In this document: in pieces, positions 12,401-12,596 of the stretch | Layout: the number at the start of each line of letters is the position of its first letter | Position numbering within the stretch: position 1 is the first letter of the stretch | Source: DASQPA01 sp035644215 | Lineage (GTDB): Bacteria; Acidobacteriota; Thermoanaerobaculia; Multivoradales; UBA5704 | Reading direction: 5' to 3' | Length of the DNA stretch: 12,596 nucleotides | Assembly: GCA_035644215.1 (NCBI GenBank) | Contig: DASQPA010000259.1 | Coordinates: 1-12,596 of the forward strand | Notes under the pieces: model-generated | The model's input: the letters and a program-made list of their open reading frames with translations, nothing else | What the model was told of the DNA's origin: nothing | Database searches by the model: none | Position numbers and translations under genes: made by a program

Positions 12401-12596
12401 TGGGGGCGCGACCTCCGTGCGTCCCCCGGTCACGCGTGCGAGCGAAGTCGGATACTGCGTTTGCAGATGGCGCGCGAGAAGCGCCACCGTCGGCGCGTCG
12501 AACAGCGCCACGACATAGACGTGCTCGCCCAGCTTCTCCTGGAGCAGGTTGGTGAGGACCGCTCCTTTGATCGAGTTGCCACCGAGCTCGAAGAAA
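1..12596 (-). CDS. Modular NRPS with embedded sulfotransferase (partial at both ends)
   Basis: One minus-strand frame is open across the whole window; I translated every codon from 12595 to 2 (4,198 residues) and found no stop. Residue 1 here is the codon at 12595-12593. Domain order is T0(end)-ST-C1-A1-T1-C2-A2-T2-C3-A3-T3-C4-A4(start). The enzyme should build a peptide on carrier-bound phosphopantetheine arms: A domains adenylate amino acids, C domains form peptide bonds, and the ST should add sulfate from PAPS. All core motifs are present: four HHxxxD motifs, three complete sets of A-domain motifs and four GGxS carrier sites. Start and stop lie outside the window, so upstream loading and chain release are unknown. 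No E, MT, TE or reductase domain is seen. C1, C2 and C3 are each about 436 residues and A1 and A2 about 520, consistent with intact functional domains. I do not recognise a named pathway. Confidence 0.97.
2..1075 (-). repeat. Paralogous block, copy 2: C4 C-lobe plus A4 start
   Basis: This is the partner of 3230-4297, running from LSQSLQGLAQREGATQ in C4 through DLALLSAPERHQLTVEW to LLGEEEE at the window edge. The repeat probably continues beyond the window, so its true end is unknown. The upstream half of C4 does not share this close match. Confidence 0.75.
458..1768 (-). other. Condensation domain C4 with HHVISDE motif (residues 3610-4046)
   Basis: It joins the T3 chain to the module 4 amino acid. 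It starts LPPSFSQERLWFLSRLEPG. The catalytic motif reads HHVISDEWS (HH to E at 1372-1352; first His residue 3742), so Glu replaces the usual Gly of HHxxxDG while both His and the Asp remain. The N-lobe (about residues 3610-3835) differs strongly from C2 and C3, with stretches such as NQFLASRATGRLEVRILWQ and MEEEENIFFLGM. The C-lobe (GATQFMVLLAAWQALLGRL, then AVGTPIAGRNRLETEGLIG) matches C3 and C2 closely. It is 437 residues long and probably active. Confidence 0.93.
1751..1780 (-). terminator. Terminator-like hairpin inside the coding sequence
   Basis: On the coding strand a perfect 7-bp stem (CGGGGGC pairing with GCCCCCG, 1780-1774 and 1766-1760) closes a 7-base loop and is followed at once by TCTTTTTCT (1759-1751). 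This is the form of an intrinsic terminator. It sits in the T3/C4 linker and the first motif of C4, encoding GPTLPPSFSQE, so translating ribosomes would normally mask it. I saw no equivalent in the matching linkers before C2 and C3. It may be chance or attenuation-like; any function is unproven. Confidence 0.3.
1832..2044 (-). other. Carrier protein T3 (residues 3518-3588)
   Basis: This is the peptidyl carrier of module 3. The attachment site is FFDLGGHSLLATQ, with the serine at residue 3550 (1948-1946). It is preceded by TPYEELVAQIWEELL and followed by PLRQLFEKPTVEALAFAIEE. It closely resembles T2. Confidence 0.95.
2108..3682 (-). other. Adenylation domain A3, unassigned substrate (residues 2972-3496)
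   Basis: It activates the module 3 amino acid. Motifs include VSYGELDRRANQLAYRL, FKSGGVFVPLDPSYP, YTSGTTGRPKGVMVEHRQ (3112 onward), YGPTEATIICAS (2749), GELWVGGPGVSRGY, YRTGDMV, GRRDQQVKVRGFRVEL and LSPTGKVDRR, with the catalytic Lys codon at 2128-2126. The pocket region reads SFSFDIFLFELVLPLLSGA, unlike the FDAATFEVWG of A1 and A2. Residues read by eye are D3188, I3189, F3192, H3229, F3256, G3258, L3282, I3290, I3291 and Lys, giving DIFHFGLIIK. It partly resembles the glycine code DILQLGLIWK (6 of 10 positions), but the differing positions line the pocket, so I leave the substrate open. The His position depends on a hand alignment in a variable stretch. Confidence 0.9.
3230..4297 (-). repeat. 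Paralogous block, copy 1: C3 C-lobe plus A3 start
   Basis: This runs from LSQSLRTLARRE in C3 through the C-A junction (DLALLSAAERHQLTVEW) to about LLGDEEGE in A3. It corresponds to 2-1075, with lengths of 1068 and 1074 bases. The two copies are closely similar at protein level and visibly diverged at synonymous positions, so this is an older duplication or conversion kept under selection, not an exact DNA repeat. Confidence 0.75.
3683..4990 (-). other. Condensation domain C3 (residues 2536-2971)
   Basis: It extends the T2 chain with the module 3 amino acid. It starts LPLSFAQERLWFIDQLDSG. The catalytic motif HHIVSDG is at 4594-4574 (first His residue 2668). Later parts include QYTDFAVWQRGWLTG, AVGTPIAGRNRLETE and FFVNTLVMSADL. 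Where C2 and C4 read LETEGLIG it reads LETERLIG. The motifs fit the LCL type, it is 436 residues long, and it appears intact. Its C-lobe is the closest match to the C-lobe of C4. Confidence 0.95.
5054..5266 (-). other. Carrier protein T2 (residues 2444-2514)
   Basis: This is the peptidyl carrier of module 2. The attachment site is FFELGGHSLLATQ, with the serine at residue 2476 (5170-5168). The flanks are TPLEELVAQIWEELLG before it and PLRQLFENPTVAGVARAIEE after it. It is nearly identical to T3 throughout. Confidence 0.95.
5324..6883 (-). other. Adenylation domain A2, probably Ile (residues 1905-2424)
   Basis: It activates the amino acid of module 2. Motifs include IGYGELNRRANRLAHRL, LKAGGAYVPLDPSYP, YTSGSTGRPKGI (from 6373), YGPTEATTFSTW (5959), GELCLGGAGLARGY, YRTGDLV, GRRDQQVKVRGFRIEL and LPLTLAGKVDR, with the catalytic Lys at residue 2418 (5344-5342). 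Pocket residues read by eye are D2119, A2120, F2123, F2162, L2186, G2188, V2212, T2220, F2221 and K2418, giving DAFFLGVTFK. I associate this code with isoleucine, but cannot check it against a database here. A1 and A2 share long segments, including TTALFNQMAREAP and LAYVTYTSGSTGRPKGI, so they are probably duplicates of one ancestor. Confidence 0.92.
6884..8191 (-). other. Condensation domain C2 (residues 1469-1904)
   Basis: It forms the bond between the T1 chain and the amino acid on T2. It starts LPLSFAQERLWFIDQLD. The catalytic motif HHIVADGWS has its HH-to-G part at 7795-7775 (first His residue 1601). It continues with QYADFAVWQRGWLAGE, AVGTPIAGRNRLETEGLIG and FAHQDLPFEKLVEEL. The motifs fit an LCL-type domain accepting an L-configured donor, consistent with the absence of an epimerase in module 1. 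At 436 residues it is complete. It is close to C3 along its whole length. Confidence 0.95.
8252..8476 (-). other. Carrier protein T1 (residues 1374-1448)
   Basis: This peptidyl carrier of module 1 has the phosphopantetheine site FFDLGGHSLLATQ, with the serine at residue 1409 (8371-8369). Its second half (VISRISKALRVEVPLRQLFENPTV) is almost the same as in T2 and T3. Its first helix (RGQVEELLAGIFSGVLKRE) differs from the (L/Y)EELVAQIWEELL pattern of T2 and T3. It runs straight into the short linker before C2. Confidence 0.95.
8522..10081 (-). other. Adenylation domain A1, probably Ile/Val-like (residues 839-1358)
   Basis: It activates the first amino acid added after the sulfonated unit. Core motifs occur in order: LTYGELDRRANRLA, LKSGGAYVPLDPSYP, YTSGSTGRPKG (from 9568), YGPTEATT (9154), GELSIGGEGLARGY, YRTGD, GRRDHQVKVRGFRIEL and PLTPAGKVDR, with the catalytic Lys at residue 1352 (8542-8540). 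Pocket residues aligned by eye to GrsA are D1054, A1055, F1058, F1097, L1121, G1123, L1147, T1155, F1156 and K1352, giving DAFFLGLTFK. From memory this is close to Ile codes such as DAFFLGVTFK and DAFFYGITFK, so a branched aliphatic residue is likely. At 520 residues the domain is complete. Its pocket lining is nearly the same as that of A2. Confidence 0.92.
10082..11389 (-). other. Condensation domain C1 (residues 403-838)
   Basis: It joins the group carried by T0, presumably sulfonated, to the amino acid on T1. The first core motif is LSFAQQRLWFFDQ (11383-11347). The catalytic motif HHIVTDG is at 10993-10973, with the second His at residue 536. Later motifs include VGTPVSGRDR, IGFFVNTLAL and HQELPFERLVDEL. 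The opening SFAQxRLWF with YN shortly after, and RHEVLRTTF, fits the LCL-type pattern; starter-type and dual C/E domains also need a tree to exclude. At 436 residues it is complete. It is the most different of the four C domains: C2 and C3 have RNRLETE where it has RDRPEIS. This fits an unusual donor, but sequence alone cannot prove that. Confidence 0.93.
11453..12385 (-). other. In-line sulfotransferase domain, CurM-like (residues 71-381)
   Basis: This is a complete sulfotransferase domain of about 310 residues, expected to transfer sulfate from PAPS to a hydroxyl on a carrier-bound chain. The 5'-phosphosulfate-binding loop is PPRSGSTLLRVMLAGHP (PRSG begins at residue 107, 12277). It is followed by LFAPPELELLGF, then LVDKTPSYS (Lys about residue 204), the 3'-phosphate-binding segment HLIRHPGGMVVSFEEARLDQ (Arg 232) and VRYEDLVRQP (about residue 291). 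From memory, this set resembles sulfotransferase domains embedded in PKS proteins such as curacin CurM more than free-standing aryl or carbohydrate sulfotransferases. It is fused without a stop to T0 before it and to C1 after it, through a linker ending WEPIAPVPRG. In CurM the ST is followed by a thioesterase and the pair makes a terminal alkene; there is no thioesterase here. The ST assignment is firm. The substrate, and whether the sulfate stays in the product, are inferred. Confidence 0.93.
12389..12397 (-). promoter_or_regulatory. Possible internal ribosome-binding sequence before in-frame ATG 12385
   Basis: On the coding strand GGGAGGGAG is followed by CCC and then ATG (12385-12383), which encodes the M of MLGRTIDP at the start of the ST region. 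The GGGAGG core lies 6 bases before the ATG. The upstream carrier is in the same open frame, so the main product is surely the fusion. A secondary start making an ST-C1-onward form is possible but unproven, and GC-rich genes often contain such purine runs by chance. Confidence 0.2.
12449..12595 (-). other. Carrier protein T0, C-terminal part (residues 1-49)
   Basis: This is the second half of a carrier (thiolation) domain, cut by the window edge. The phosphopantetheine attachment site reads FFELGGNSI, with the serine at residue 8 (codon 12574-12572). It differs from the three downstream carriers, which all read LGGHSLLATQ: here the residue before the serine is Asn and Ile follows it. The rest (KLGEHVYVVALFDAPTV) also differs from the downstream pattern PLRQLFE(N/K)PTV. 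Whatever acyl or aminoacyl group sits here is the likely substrate of the adjoining sulfotransferase and the donor for C1. An A domain, a fatty-acyl ligase or a PKS module could lie upstream; the window does not show which. Confidence 0.9.

Noticed and set aside
1..12596. Epimerase, methyltransferase or thioesterase domains
   Set aside because: Every A domain leads directly into a carrier and every complete T1-T3 carrier directly into a C domain, with linkers too short for another domain. No TE serine motif or SAM-binding motif was seen.
1..12596. tRNA, rRNA, CRISPR, insertion sequence, promoter between genes
   Set aside because: The window is coding throughout. The repeats seen are homologous NRPS modules, with no regularly spaced short repeats and no transposase.

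Overview
The window is the inside of one very large gene. On the minus strand a single reading frame stays open from edge to edge (4,198 complete codons, 12595 down to 2, with no stop). It is the middle of a modular non-ribosomal peptide synthetase (NRPS); both its start and its stop lie outside the window. No other gene, RNA gene, insertion sequence or CRISPR array is present. The DNA is GC-rich: hand-counted 60-base lines range from about 55% to 82%. Together with NRPS modules of the LGGHSLLATQ / SFAQERLWF type, this suggests a high-GC bacterium rich in secondary metabolism, such as a myxobacterium or acidobacterium. That is only a suggestion, because there is no taxonomic marker here.

In coding order (high to low coordinates) the domains are: the end of a carrier protein (T0, 12595-12449); a sulfotransferase domain (ST, 12385-11453); module 1, C1-A1-T1 (11389-8252); module 2, C2-A2-T2 (8191-5054); module 3, C3-A3-T3 (4990-1832); and module 4, complete C4 (1768-458) plus the first 152 residues of A4 (457-2). 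All three complete elongation modules are C-A-T. There is no epimerase, methyltransferase or thioesterase, so the window covers chain extension only.

The most notable point is the sulfotransferase fused in-line between a carrier protein and a condensation domain. Its sequence resembles the sulfotransferase of curacin synthase CurM, which sulfonates a beta-hydroxyacyl group on a carrier just before a terminal thioesterase. Here a C domain and at least four modules follow instead. The simplest reading is that a hydroxylated acyl or aminoacyl group on T0 is sulfonated on the assembly line, then passed by C1 to an amino acid on T1. The product would be an acyl-peptide carrying a sulfate near its N-terminal side. 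A1 and A2 have almost the same specificity pocket (DAFFLGLTFK and DAFFLGVTFK, read by eye), which points to two adjacent branched aliphatic residues, probably Ile or Val. A3 has an unusual pocket (DIFHFGLIIK) that I cannot assign. The pocket of A4 is outside the window.

The gene also shows internal duplication and mosaicism. The C-lobe of C4 plus the start of A4 closely matches the C-lobe of C3 plus the start of A3, while the N-lobe of C4 is clearly different. A terminator-like hairpin followed by a T-rich tract lies at the T3/C4 boundary inside the coding sequence. A purine-rich ribosome-binding-like stretch precedes an in-frame ATG at the T0/ST junction. The long antisense frames in the window are by-products of high GC content and are not called as genes.
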